From positions 1-64,000 of the forward strand of contig JACKBM010000025.1 in assembly GCA_020634575.1 (NCBI GenBank): 64,000 bases of DNA. The letters run 5' to 3'. Made by a program: the position numbers and the translations under genes. The notes below the pieces were generated by a model. The model did not search any database, was not told where the DNA came from, and saw nothing but the letters and a program-made list of their open reading frames with translations. Each line of letters opens with the position of its first letter. The first letter of the stretch is position 1. Shown piece after piece: positions 8,798 through 16,789 of this stretch. The stretch comes from Ardenticatenales bacterium (GTDB lineage: Bacteria > Chloroflexota > Anaerolineae > Promineifilales > Promineifilaceae).

Positions 8798-9655
8798 TTA
8801 CTCAGCAGCAGTCGCGACAAAGTCGATGTATAGCTCAACTTCATCTTCGACGTTGGCAACGTCCTGAACCTGTGGAATCGTGAGGCTGAACGCCTCGCGG
8901 CTGACGATGGTGCTGGCGCTCCCCGCAATTTCCGTCTCCGAGATAACCGTTACTGTTACCACAAAAGTGACCGATTGAGTTATATCCCGGATGGTCAGAT
9001 CACCTGTAACCAGGAAAGTGACCGTTTCATCAACGGCGACGCTGTCTGGCAGCTCGGTAATTTCAGTCGGCGTAAAAGTGATGAATTCGAAGTTATTCGT
9101 ATCCAGAATTTCATTGCGGATTGAACGATTACGGAATTCGCTGTCAGTGACCAGCGTGCGGGCGTTGATCTGAATGATCCCCAACTGGGTCGAAGTCAAA
9201 TTGGTGATGTCAAAGGCCATCTGCCCCGCGACCTGGTCGGTTACCCCAACGACGGTATTGCGTACCCCAACCAGATCTTCATCAATTTCAAAGCTAACCT
9301 GAGATTGGCTGGGATCGATGGTAAAGATGACTGGATTACTGGGAATCTCTGTGGCGGTTGCCGTCGGCTCCGGCGTAGGCTCGACGGTAGCTGTGGGTTC
9401 TTCGGTGGGCTCTGGCTCGGCTTCAACTTCTTCATCGGCCGGTTCCGGCGTGTCGGTCGGCGCTTCAGTTGGTTCCTCGACCGGCTCCTCGGTTGCTGGT
9501 ACCGGCGTTTCCGTGTTGAGGGCCAATGGGATGGCCTCGATGGTCCCACTGGCCTCTTCCGGCGCCCGCAGTACCGTCGAGAATAGGATCGCGACGACTA
9601 CGATGATGACCAGGACGGCCGCCGCACCGCCAATAGCCAGATTGCGTTTGTTCAT
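8798..9655 (-). CDS. Membrane-anchored YceI-like protein (copy 1)
   Basis: A 285-residue protein. Residues 8-30 form one transmembrane segment (LAIGGAAAVLVIIVVVAILFSTVL), then a long acidic Thr/Pro/Glu-rich linker (about 35-108), then a YceI-type beta-barrel domain (FTIDPSQSQVSFEIDEDL, FRNRSIRNEILDTNNFEFITFTPTEI cut here to its core, SREAFSLTIPQV). YceI proteins bind long-chain isoprenoid or fatty lipids. The domain is predicted to face the cell exterior on a flexible tether. GGAGGAG lies before the ATG. A paralogue follows immediately downstream. Confidence 0.85.
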   Translation of the reverse strand: MNKRNLAIGGAAAVLVIIVVVAILFSTVLRAPEEASGTIEAIPLALNTETPVPATEEPVEEPTEAPTDTPEPADEEVEAEPEPTEEPTATVEPTPEPTATATEIPSNPVIFTIDPSQSQVSFEIDEDLVGVRNTVVGVTDQVAGQMAFDITNLTSTQLGIIQINARTLVTDSEFRNRSIRNEILDTNNFEFITFTPTEITELPDSVAVDETVTFLVTGDLTIRDITQSVTFVVTVTVISETEIAGSASTIVSREAFSLTIPQVQDVANVEDEVELYIDFVATAAE

Positions 9656-9907
9656 GAATCAGTCTCCTCCGCCTGTTCGGCAAAATCAGGGTAACATCTC
9701 TCTAAATAGACGGCGACATTGTAGCAACCGAATCTGACCCTGGGGTTAATGCTCTTTGTGCTTTTGTGACTGACCCTTCATGTTTTTGGCACATTATATT
9801 CACAAGTGGTCAGGGCATGTGTCAATTAAGGCAATAAGGCCACATTTCACCACGATGACACATCGGTCGAGGGGGTGTCCTGCAGCCCTTTTGCCTGGTC
9901 TGGATAC

Positions 9908-10678
9908 TTAGCCGGCAGAAGCGACAAAGTCCAGGTAAATTTCAACTTCTTCTTCTACGTTAGCAACAGCGGGTACGGAAGGGATACGCAGATTATAGGC
10001 TTCACGGGTGACTACTGTGGAGGCTGTGCCACTGATTTCCGTTTCCGAGACGATGGTTAACGTCACCGCGAAAGTGGCAGGTTGGCTAATGCCCGTGATG
10101 GTCAGGTCGCCATTAACCTGGAATGTGATGGTATCACCCACGGCAACTGTGTCTGGTAAGCCGGTGATTTCTGTGGGTGTGAAGGTGATGTACTCAAACG
10201 GTCCAGTTACCAGGATCTCATTGCGTAAAGCGCGGTTGCGGAAATCATTGTCTGTGGCCAGCGTACGCGCATTGACCTGGATGACGCCTAACTCGGTGGC
10301 TGCAGGGTTGTTGAAGTCGATGCCGATTTCGCCGGCCACCTGATCGGTGCTACCCACCACGGTAATGGGGTTGCCGCGTAGTTCTTCGTCGAGTTCAAAG
10401 CGGGCCTGGGAGCCGGCCTGCTGAATGGTGAAGATGGTGAGGTTGGCGACTGCCGCGTCGGGCTCATTTTCAGCTTCGGCCTCTGCTGGAACCTCTGGTT
10501 CAGCGGATTCCGGCATCGCTTCGACGGTCACCGCCTCAAGGGGAACGGCCTCAATTGGTTCGCTGGCCTCCTCAGGCGCGCGCAGGACAGTGAATAACAG
10601 GACGCCGACGACGCCCATGATGCAGATGACAACCAGCCCCGCAACGACTGCCAGAATCCCCACAGTTTTTTTGTTCAT
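9908..10678 (-). CDS. Membrane-anchored YceI-like protein (copy 2)
   Basis: A 256-residue paralogue of the protein at 8798-9655 with the same plan: N-terminal membrane anchor (about residues 5-30), LRAPEEAS right after the membrane as in copy 1, a shorter acidic linker, and a YceI domain (ARFELDEELRG, FRNRALRNEI, TREAYNLRIP). Start set at ATG 10678 because GGAGGT lies upstream; a frame-open start at 10702 lacks one. Both copies probably bind lipophilic ligands outside the membrane. Different linker lengths suggest different reach through the envelope. Confidence 0.85.
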   Translation of the reverse strand: MNKKTVGILAVVAGLVVICIMGVVGVLLFTVLRAPEEASEPIEAVPLEAVTVEAMPESAEPEVPAEAEAENEPDAAVANLTIFTIQQAGSQARFELDEELRGNPITVVGSTDQVAGEIGIDFNNPAATELGVIQVNARTLATDNDFRNRALRNEILVTGPFEYITFTPTEITGLPDTVAVGDTITFQVNGDLTITGISQPATFAVTLTIVSETEISGTASTVVTREAYNLRIPSVPAVANVEEEVEIYLDFVASAG

Positions 10679-10745
10679 AAAAGATAGACCTCCAGAAAAC
10701 ATGTAATATCAGGCTGCTGAAACAGCGCAGCCGCAAACAGGCGCT

Positions 10746-10775
10746 ATTATAGGCTGGCAGCCTTGATTGCCAGCC
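10746..10775. promoter_or_regulatory. Palindrome and -10-like box upstream of YceI copy 2
   Basis: GGCTGGCA (10752-10759) pairs with TGCCAGCC (10768-10775), and on the minus strand TATAAT (complement of 10746-10751) follows directly. No good -35 box is visible. The palindrome could be an operator of the YceI gene or a weak end signal for the operon finishing at 10879. Confidence 0.3.
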
Positions 10776-10878
10776 ATTTTGACCTATGAGTTTCAGCCAA
10801 AGCCTTTATTTTCTCATAATTATTGAGGTGACGGCTGACCTTTTACGAGCAGGACATTAGCCCGAGCATGAGCTGATA

Positions 10879-11346
10879 TCAACCCACTAGAAGCGCAATA
10901 GCTTGAATGGTTGGCAGTAACCCTTCCAGGGGCGTGCGATAATCCCAATCCAGGATTTCCAGCATGATGTAGTCGGCGATGGCCCACAGTCCGAAGCAGC
11001 CGATAGCAAACAGGACGATGGACAGAGCAATGGCTACAACCAGACAGCCCTGAGCATTGCCGATGCTGATGCTTGGTAGCGTGCGTACACGACTGCTTTC
11101 GCGCCCAATGGGGATGGTGATGTTTTGCGGCGCGGGTGGTGTGCGGCTGATCTCACCCCGGCCGGCACAGCCGAAGGCCGTACAGCGGTTGTCAAACGCC
11201 GTCCAGCAATGGACATGGTGCCGGGCCCGGCACTCTGGGCAAACGATGACCTCGTCGCCCGGCATAAACGCCGAGCGACAGAGGGCACATTCTTCGCCAA
11301 GAAAGGGGGATTCGTCGTGAATCGGGATGACGCGAACTGGCGTCAT
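10879..11346 (-). CDS. Membrane-anchored RING/PHD-like zinc protein, candidate E3 (copy 2)
   Basis: A 155-residue protein, last gene of the ubiquitin-like operon. The N-terminal zinc domain has Cys20, Cys23, Cys36, Cys39, His44, Cys47, Cys55 and Cys60: a C4HC3 array in the order of binuclear treble-clef (RING/PHD) domains, though the last pair is x4 rather than x2. After a linker, residues 101-123 form a transmembrane segment and 142-155 a second hydrophobic stretch. It starts 3 bases after the paralogous gene ends. By context it is a candidate E3 recruiting the E2 to the membrane; that role is inferred, not shown. Confidence 0.8.
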   Translation of the reverse strand: MTPVRVIPIHDESPFLGEECALCRSAFMPGDEVIVCPECRARHHVHCWTAFDNRCTAFGCAGRGEISRTPPAPQNITIPIGRESSRVRTLPSISIGNAQGCLVVAIALSIVLFAIGCFGLWAIADYIMLEILDWDYRTPLEGLLPTIQAIALLVG

Positions 11347-11349
11347 GGT

Positions 11350-11901
11350 CTAGAGGTTGTTGAACGCGCGCCGGATACGTTCAAATAGATTGGTCCAGAA
11401 GGAGCGGCTTTGCACCGGCTGTGTGGTCCGGGCCCGTTCCTTGAATTTCTTTGTATTGTCATGATAGCGGGCCGGCGTCCGCATGATGTCCTGATGGGTG
11501 ATAGTCAACGTGTTGCCTAACTCGCTGCCATACGGCGTATACGTCCGGCTATCACAGCCAATGACGGCGCATTTGCCGCCGTTCTGCTCCCAACAGGCAA
11601 GATGGTAAAGCGTGCCACAGGAGGTGCAAACCACTGGCGCCAACGCGCGCTGGTTGGCATACGCTTCAACCGGGCTGGCACAGATCGGGCAGGCCAGACT
11701 GAGCTGGTTTGCTGCCGATACGTCATCTAGGGTGATGGAGATCGGCGGATTTTCAATTGGCTCCGGCATCGAAGCGCCGTTACGGTTGTCGCTCATATGA
11801 CCGTTGGGAGATCCATTGCTTGATAACTGTGTCCGCGGGTGCACTACTGTGCGACCGGCAGTTTCTCCCCCCTGGAACTGTTGACCGTTATTAGTGTACA
11901 T
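11350..11901 (-). CDS. RING/PHD-like zinc protein, candidate E3 (copy 1)
   Basis: A 183-residue soluble protein with a central zinc domain: Cys71, Cys74, Cys92, Cys95, His100, Cys103, Cys111, Cys116. The C-x2-C-x4-H-x2-C-x7-C-x4-C tail matches the downstream paralogue exactly. The domain is flanked by two copies of the operon's short motif, ISITLDDV (54-61) and LTITHQDI (132-139). The N-terminus (1-45) is polar and disordered; the C-terminus is basic and amphipathic (FWTNLFERIRRAFNNL) and might touch membranes. The start is uncertain; an ATG at 11796 is an alternative. It is the likely substrate-recruiting E3 of the system. Confidence 0.8.
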   Translation of the reverse strand: MYTNNGQQFQGGETAGRTVVHPRTQLSSNGSPNGHMSDNRNGASMPEPIENPPISITLDDVSAANQLSLACPICASPVEAYANQRALAPVVCTSCGTLYHLACWEQNGGKCAVIGCDSRTYTPYGSELGNTLTITHQDIMRTPARYHDNTKKFKERARTTQPVQSRSFWTNLFERIRRAFNNL

Positions 11902-11941
11902 AATTCATACCCGTTTGTCACCTGCGCTCACCAGGCGAGTT

Positions 11942-13048
11942 TCACCACGAGTGGGGTGCCCATTCAGGCCAGGGAAAATCATATTTTTGCACGGCAGTAT
12001 GGTCTCTATCCCAGGTAAAAAAGCCGCTTGAGTGGGCGACCGGGTCCAACACCAGGGCGATATGCCAGGGCTGCACAAAAAAGTTCTGGTGAATAAAGAG
12101 ATCCATGCCGGACAGGAAGATGCCAAAGCCGGGATGGGTGTGATACCAGCCAACGATGACCGCCCCTTCGTTCGGATATTTCTCAGCCAGCACATCATGG
12201 ATATAGCGCCAGCTTTCCGGGGTGTAGGTGACGCTGGCGCCGCGCATCTCTGTGTGTTTGGCGATGATGGCATCGCTGACGTGGACGATCCAGCGCCCAT
12301 CTTCTTTTTGCTCCGGTCGCGGTCCAATCATCATGCCGGCCACTTCCCGATTGAGGCTGGTCAACGCATGACGCTGCATATCGCGGAAGGCGCTTTCGTT
12401 AATCAGAATGTCACAGGCCGTTTTTGTTGGATGGCCAATGGGGCGGCGGCGTCCGGCGATACGTAGTTCTTCCGGCGGTGCCACTTTCATGGTCTCGGGC
12501 TCAGGCACCGATTCTTTTTCTTTGACTACCTGCGAAGGCTCTGATTCTTTTTCTACTGATATTTCGGCCGTCGCATCTTCGGCAACGGCCGGCGCGGCAG
12601 CGCTGATTTCTTCTTCTGCGCTTTCCTCAGGTTCAATGGCCTCAACAGGTTCAGTGTCAGCAGCCTTCTTCACGGCCGGCTCACTGACCTCGACTGATTC
12701 AGCCTCCTGACGCAGCAGAACGCCGTAACGCAGCAGATCTGTTTTCTTGCGGGGCTGGCTACCCGCGCCTTCGTGGACCTTGCGGATGACCATTTCCACT
12801 TCGGTTTCCTTGGAGTTGGCCATCTCAGTGAGATTGCGGCGCCAATGCGCCTCCCACAGCTCCTGCTCGAGCTTGTCAGCATAATGTTGCAGATCTTCCA
12901 GCGTACAGAGATAGAGCGGCTTATATTCGCCATCCATCGATTCAATCAGGTCAGGCGGAGTCAGCAGTAATTCAAATTTGGCCTGACCGCCATCCGGGCG
13001 TGCGATGGTGATAACGGCAGCGTAAGTGAGATGGTCCTTTTCACCCAT
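11942..13048 (-). CDS. JAMM/JAB-domain deconjugase, soluble
   Basis: A 368-residue protein. Residues 1-115 are an unassigned alpha/beta region, 116-195 an acidic Glu/Ser/Ala/Pro-rich linker, and 205-368 a JAB/MPN domain. The zinc motif is complete: Glu235 in REVAGMMIG, then His303, His305, Ser313 and Asp316 in WYHTHPGFGIFLSGMD. Such enzymes cleave ubiquitin-like proteins from targets (eukaryotic Rpn11, bacterial relatives). I set the start at ATG 13048; an open frame extends to 13150 but overlaps the upstream gene. Gap to the next gene is 40 bases. Confidence 0.85.
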   Translation of the reverse strand: MGEKDHLTYAAVITIARPDGGQAKFELLLTPPDLIESMDGEYKPLYLCTLEDLQHYADKLEQELWEAHWRRNLTEMANSKETEVEMVIRKVHEGAGSQPRKKTDLLRYGVLLRQEAESVEVSEPAVKKAADTEPVEAIEPEESAEEEISAAAPAVAEDATAEISVEKESEPSQVVKEKESVPEPETMKVAPPEELRIAGRRRPIGHPTKTACDILINESAFRDMQRHALTSLNREVAGMMIGPRPEQKEDGRWIVHVSDAIIAKHTEMRGASVTYTPESWRYIHDVLAEKYPNEGAVIVGWYHTHPGFGIFLSGMDLFIHQNFFVQPWHIALVLDPVAHSSGFFTWDRDHTAVQKYDFPWPEWAPHSW

Positions 13049-13116
13049 AGTCAGGTGCACCTTTCTGTCAACAGAGCAGCGGCTGGCCCAGAGGCACAGC
13101 GCACTGGATAAATAAA

Positions 13117-14457
13117 TCAGGGATTTCCCACATAAAGCGTGATACTGCAAGCAGTCGCTGTGGGCGTATCAGACGTGGGCAGCAGCTCCAGCTGGAGCGC
13201 GCTGCCATAGGGCAGGTCCGGGACATCCAGGTCAAATAGCTTGCCGGTAACGGCTGGCTGGCTGATGGTGCCCCCTTCGCGGCTTCGATTTGAAATTGGG
13301 CCATAACTGGTGACGAGAAGCCGGTAACCGTCGGCGACCGCTACATCTGCCTGGCCATAGAGCCCGATGGTGCTACCGGCCGGTACCCAATCCCCCGGCA
13401 ACGGCGCCAGAAAGCGTAGATCCTGGCTGGCACAACTGGCCAGCCCCTGGGCTTCGGCCGAGGCATATTCCGCCGCCACCATCGCCGCCGTCGTCTCCTG
13501 CATTGCATTCAGCTGGCGACGCACCGGCACATAGCCCAGTAACCAGACGAGCAGGGCCATCATGATACCTAACAGACCGATAAATGCGCCCAGACCTTCC
13601 ATGGTCCGCCGCGCCGAACTGTTTTGGTCGCCATAGGTGTAGCCATAACCGCTGCTGTCACCCTGGGCTAGCTCGCCTTCAGTGTAGCTGGCCCAGACTG
13701 CGGAACGTTCGGCGATTTTCCAGGGCGTAATCGCGGTGGGCTGCAGATTGGTCATCTCATAATAACCAGCCAGCTTGCCCAGCTCTTTATGGCTGCCTTC
13801 GCCATGCCAGCCAAACCAGCCTACCTTACGCCGGACCGGGTCAACCACCAGGCCGACATGCCACGGCAGGCTGAAACCAACCGTATGGACAACCACATCG
13901 TCGCCAGAATAGAAGACGCCCAGATCTGGATGGGTATGGAACCAGCCGACAACCTGAAGATGCGGGTACATCGTTTCCCGCTCTTCATGCATCATCGCCC
14001 AGGAGTCTGCCGTGAAGGTGAAATGGATGGGGCCGTGGTCGTTACTGTGGGCAGGCAACGCGGCCCGCACGTCCACGACGATCTGACCATCCTCGTCATA
14101 AGGGATGCCCAGCAAGAAACCACCCAGCTCGGTGCGCATGTCGCTTTCGCTGTGCAGCCGGATCTGTTCTAGCGCCTCCTGGCTGATTTGGACGCGCACC
14201 GCTTCGGCATCCGGCCGGTTGCCATGCAGGATACTGCCGGAAGCCACCGGATCGATGGTTTCCGCAGCAGACAGCCGGCTCAGCTCGGGTGGGGCGGCAT
14301 AATCCGGGTCGAGCATGATGATAGGCTCTTCCGCGGCTGGTTTGGCAACCGGTGGTGGAGGAGCGGCTGGGGCCTCTACAGGCTCCTGGGCCGGCTCCGC
14401 CGGCAGACTCTCCTCTGAATCCCGGCTGGGATCAAAGGATGTTGATTCCGAGGTCAT
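13117..14457 (-). CDS. JAMM/JAB-domain deconjugase with transmembrane segment and outer domain
   Basis: A 446-residue protein: disordered acidic/proline-rich N-terminus (1-60), JAB domain (about 85-225), transmembrane helix (289-310) and a beta-rich C-terminal domain (345-446) predicted outside the membrane. The JAMM motif is complete: Glu110 (TELGGFLLG), His174, His176, Ser184, Asp187 in GWFHTHPDLGVFYSGDD. It therefore should remove the Ubl at the inner membrane face, while the outer domain could sense or bind envelope material. It overlaps the E2 gene by 26 bases. Cys residues in the outer domain (342 and 437) could form a disulfide. Confidence 0.86.
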   Translation of the reverse strand: MTSESTSFDPSRDSEESLPAEPAQEPVEAPAAPPPPVAKPAAEEPIIMLDPDYAAPPELSRLSAAETIDPVASGSILHGNRPDAEAVRVQISQEALEQIRLHSESDMRTELGGFLLGIPYDEDGQIVVDVRAALPAHSNDHGPIHFTFTADSWAMMHEERETMYPHLQVVGWFHTHPDLGVFYSGDDVVVHTVGFSLPWHVGLVVDPVRRKVGWFGWHGEGSHKELGKLAGYYEMTNLQPTAITPWKIAERSAVWASYTEGELAQGDSSGYGYTYGDQNSSARRTMEGLGAFIGLLGIMMALLVWLLGYVPVRRQLNAMQETTAAMVAAEYASAEAQGLASCASQDLRFLAPLPGDWVPAGSTIGLYGQADVAVADGYRLLVTSYGPISNRSREGGTISQPAVTGKLFDLDVPDLPYGSALQLELLPTSDTPTATACSITLYVGNP

Positions 14458-14971
14458 CGTCTTCGTCCTCGCTACCGCCCAGAATAATCTGGTCGGCCAG
14501 CGAGCTACCCTTTAACGGGCGATCATCGATTGGGAAGAGGTTCTTGTTGCGCATCGCCCAGGAGGCGGCCCGCGAATTCATGGGATCCTTGGGATCCACA
14601 TTCTTGTATTGCACCATCTCACCCATCGTCAGTAACAATTCGTCCAGCGTTTTGGCCGGCCACCAGGCGCCGATACAAACGGCGCCGGTAATATGAATAT
14701 TGGGATGAAAAATTGGCGTCATCCACTTCAGTTGAGGCTGCTTGAGCGGATATTCCGCATGCAAATAGATGCTCACCTCGTGTACTGAGCGGAAGACAGG
14801 ATTATTGTTGGAGTCCAGGCGCTCAATACCACGACAGGTGTACCGGATCAGATATTTCTCCGGCGGATTCCCGTCTGTATTGGCGATATGAATGAACTCG
14901 CTTCGATTGATCAGTTCACGAATACGCTTATGATCGTTGCGCAAACGTGTTTCACGAATATCAAAGGTCAT
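14432..14971 (-). CDS. E2-like ubiquitin-conjugating (UBC-fold) protein
   Basis: A 179-residue UBC-fold protein closely resembling eukaryotic E2s. YPLKQPQLKWMTPIFHPN (His89-Pro90-Asn91) carries the HPN motif, followed eight residues later by Cys99 in GAVCIG, the same Asn-to-Cys spacing as eukaryotic E2s. WPAKTLDELLLTMGEM and DPKDPMNSRAASW match the helices after the active site (eukaryotic W-P-x-x-T and P-L-N-x-x-A). The tail (165-179) is strongly acidic. It should accept the Ubl from the E1 at 15565 as a thioester and pass it to targets, perhaps with the RING proteins. Confidence 0.9.
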   Translation of the reverse strand: MTFDIRETRLRNDHKRIRELINRSEFIHIANTDGNPPEKYLIRYTCRGIERLDSNNNPVFRSVHEVSIYLHAEYPLKQPQLKWMTPIFHPNIHITGAVCIGAWWPAKTLDELLLTMGEMVQYKNVDPKDPMNSRAASWAMRNKNLFPIDDRPLKGSSLADQIILGGSEDEDDDLGINIL

Positions 14972-15079
14972 TGCCGATAACCTCGCGGGGCGACGCGACC
15001 GTCACCTCATGCTGCCTTGCCTGTGGCCATCTCTTGTTCAGAATGATAGCCCTTCAAAGAAAAGTGAATGGGGGCAAAA

Positions 15080-15099
15080 GCCCGGAACGAATTCCGGGC
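15080..15099 (-). terminator. Terminator-like hairpin between Ubl and E2 genes
   Basis: An 8-bp perfect stem (GCCCGGAA with TTCCGGGC) and 4-base loop in the 147-base gap after the Ubl gene. On the minus strand the stem is followed by TTTT. A partial intrinsic terminator here would leave more Ubl mRNA than downstream E2, JAMM and RING mRNA. Confidence 0.55.
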
Positions 15100-15118
15100 C
15101 TACCCGCCGCAGAATGCC

Positions 15119-15385
15119 CTAGCCGGCGGTAACTTCCGGGAAAAGGCTCAGGATGTCATCTTGTTTGACACCGGCATCCGCCAGGGACATGCTGTCGCTG
15201 AGACGCTTGCCGGAATCACGATGGTCCAGACGGTAGGTGATGGGATTGGCGCCCTGGCTTGTGGGCAGCCCCATCTTGCTTACCAACGCCGGGATGAGAC
15301 GCTGCATCGGCACATCGGCCGGGAGCTCTACCGGGGTTTTCTTGGAACCAGTTGGGTCATAGATGATAACTTTAATGCTTGCCAT
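15119..15385 (-). CDS. Ubiquitin-like modifier protein (beta-grasp)
   Basis: An 88-residue protein of ubiquitin size. It starts with a beta strand (SIKVIIYDPTG), then ELPADVPMQRLIPALVSKMG (helix), YRLDHRDSGKRLSDSMSLAD and QDDILSLFPEV, following the ubiquitin/YukD order including the equivalent of the 'L-x-D-x-x-T-L' region. It ends in Thr-Ala-Gly, so a terminal glycine is exposed without processing, as expected for E1 activation. GGAGG lies upstream of the ATG. Location between E1 and E2 genes makes it the likely conjugated modifier. It has its own gaps and signals on both sides (see 15080 and 15477). Confidence 0.85.
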   Translation of the reverse strand: MASIKVIIYDPTGSKKTPVELPADVPMQRLIPALVSKMGLPTSQGANPITYRLDHRDSGKRLSDSMSLADAGVKQDDILSLFPEVTAG

Positions 15386-15476
15386 TGTTGTCAGCCTCCA
15401 TTTGCTGCGACTTGTTTGCTAAGCTTTGTGTCTGCGCCGCAACTCACGGCGACAGCTTTTTGCGGATGATGCCTGT

Positions 15477-15505
15477 CTTATAATTGAACAGTTCCCCCAT
15501 TCTAA
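15477..15505 (-). promoter_or_regulatory. Possible internal promoter of the Ubl gene
   Basis: In the 179-base gap before the Ubl gene, the minus strand reads TTAGAA (complement of 15500-15505), 17 bases, TATAAG (complement of 15477-15482). An overlapping extended -10-like TGTTAGAAT lies just upstream. Either could start transcription about 85-105 bases before the Ubl ATG. Confidence 0.35.
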
Positions 15506-15564
15506 CAGGACGTAATCACCACGCTTTACGTACATTCTACCTCAGGGTTGCGACGGTCTCTGCT

Positions 15565-16767
15565 TTATGAGAACTGCCAGAACCACTCCTTATCACCTGT
15601 CAATTCCAGGTACAGGCGCTTGTCGCCATTGCGGGCGCGCAGGATGTCCATGGGGGGCACATCGATCTCGGCCAGCGTTCGGTCCAGCCAATTCTCCGTG
15701 CCGGTAATGCGATGGGTCATGTTCATGTCATAGCGACCACCATCTGGGGCGTCCAGTTCGCTTTCAGTTAGCCGGGCCATCTTTTTGAAGATCGGCTTTA
15801 CATCCTGCTCGCCATCCAGATTCAATGTGGTGACGAGCTCGCCGCCGAACTCGAGCACGGTCTCCGGCCCCAACTGTTCTTTGGCGTAGGCCAGTAACTC
15901 GCCGACCGTGGTCTTGTTAACTTGCATATCAGATAGCTCAACCACCGGCTGGACAATATGGGCCAGGCCGCAGCTCGGGCAATCTTCCTTGACCGGGTAC
16001 TCGGTGTTGTAAATGTCGTTGGTTAGCCCATTGATCATCATGGCGTTGCCCGGCACTACTTCCATGTCATGAATCAGTTTCAAGGCTTCCTGGGCCTCAA
16101 AGGCGGCCACGATGGAGGCGCTGGTAGGCGTGGTTGGCACCTTGCCCTGCAAGATATTTTCGCGGGCCAGGAGCGGGCAGGAGTAGCGCAGGTTAATGAG
16201 CTGGTAATCCCGGTCTGTCAGGGTGCATTCATAGCAGGCACCTGTGCCCGGTTGGAAGGTGCGGACAATGCCCATTAATTCCTGAATGGCGCCATCGACC
16301 CACGGTCTGCCTACCGAGTAGGCAAAACGGTTAATGGATAGGCGGGCCTCACGATTGTCCAGGCAGCCGATGATCACATCGGCATGGCGGAAGACGCCCA
16401 GCCCCATCTCAAAATTGATGTTGCCGTGCCAGGTTTTGACCTTGACGTCCGGATTAAGTTCCTTGATGCGCTCAGCCGCCGCATCCACTTTGCGCCGGCC
16501 GCGGTCCGAGCTGCGGAACAGCACCGAGCGGCTGAGGTTGCCATCCTCGATGGTGTCAAAGTCCGCCACCAGGATGTTGCCGATGCCCATCAGGGTGAGG
16601 TTTTTCAGGACCTCGTTGCCAATGGCGCCGGCCCCGACGACGAGTGCGGTAGCATTACGGACAACTTCCTGCTGCCACCAGCTGATATAGCCAAAGGTAT
16701 GATACCGGTCGCTATCCGGGTCCGTGATAACGATTGGTGCTTGTTCGATTGCGTCTGATTCAGTCAT
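15565..16767 (-). CDS. E1-like (ThiF-fold) Ubl-activating enzyme with C-terminal UFD-like extension
   Basis: A 400-residue E1-like enzyme. VVGAGAIGNEVLKNL (Gly45-Gly50) is the ATP loop; ADFDTIEDGNLSRSVLFR includes the conserved Asp and Arg (Asp69-Asp71, Arg80, Arg85). Cys178/181 and Cys263/266 form the zinc site. Cys197 in RYSCPLL, before VPTTPTSASI, is the probable catalytic cysteine. Residues 280-400 extend beyond MoeB/ThiF and end LYLELTGD-type, resembling the ubiquitin-fold domain that E1s use to bind E2. Residues 12-19 (IVITDPDS) copy the operon's short motif. Start set at ATG 16767; AAGGATCT precedes it. Confidence 0.92.
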   Translation of the reverse strand: MTESDAIEQAPIVITDPDSDRYHTFGYISWWQQEVVRNATALVVGAGAIGNEVLKNLTLMGIGNILVADFDTIEDGNLSRSVLFRSSDRGRRKVDAAAERIKELNPDVKVKTWHGNINFEMGLGVFRHADVIIGCLDNREARLSINRFAYSVGRPWVDGAIQELMGIVRTFQPGTGACYECTLTDRDYQLINLRYSCPLLARENILQGKVPTTPTSASIVAAFEAQEALKLIHDMEVVPGNAMMINGLTNDIYNTEYPVKEDCPSCGLAHIVQPVVELSDMQVNKTTVGELLAYAKEQLGPETVLEFGGELVTTLNLDGEQDVKPIFKKMARLTESELDAPDGGRYDMNMTHRITGTENWLDRTLAEIDVPPMDILRARNGDKRLYLELTGDKEWFWQFS

Positions 16768-16789
16768 AGTGAGAGATCCTTCGCTTCGC

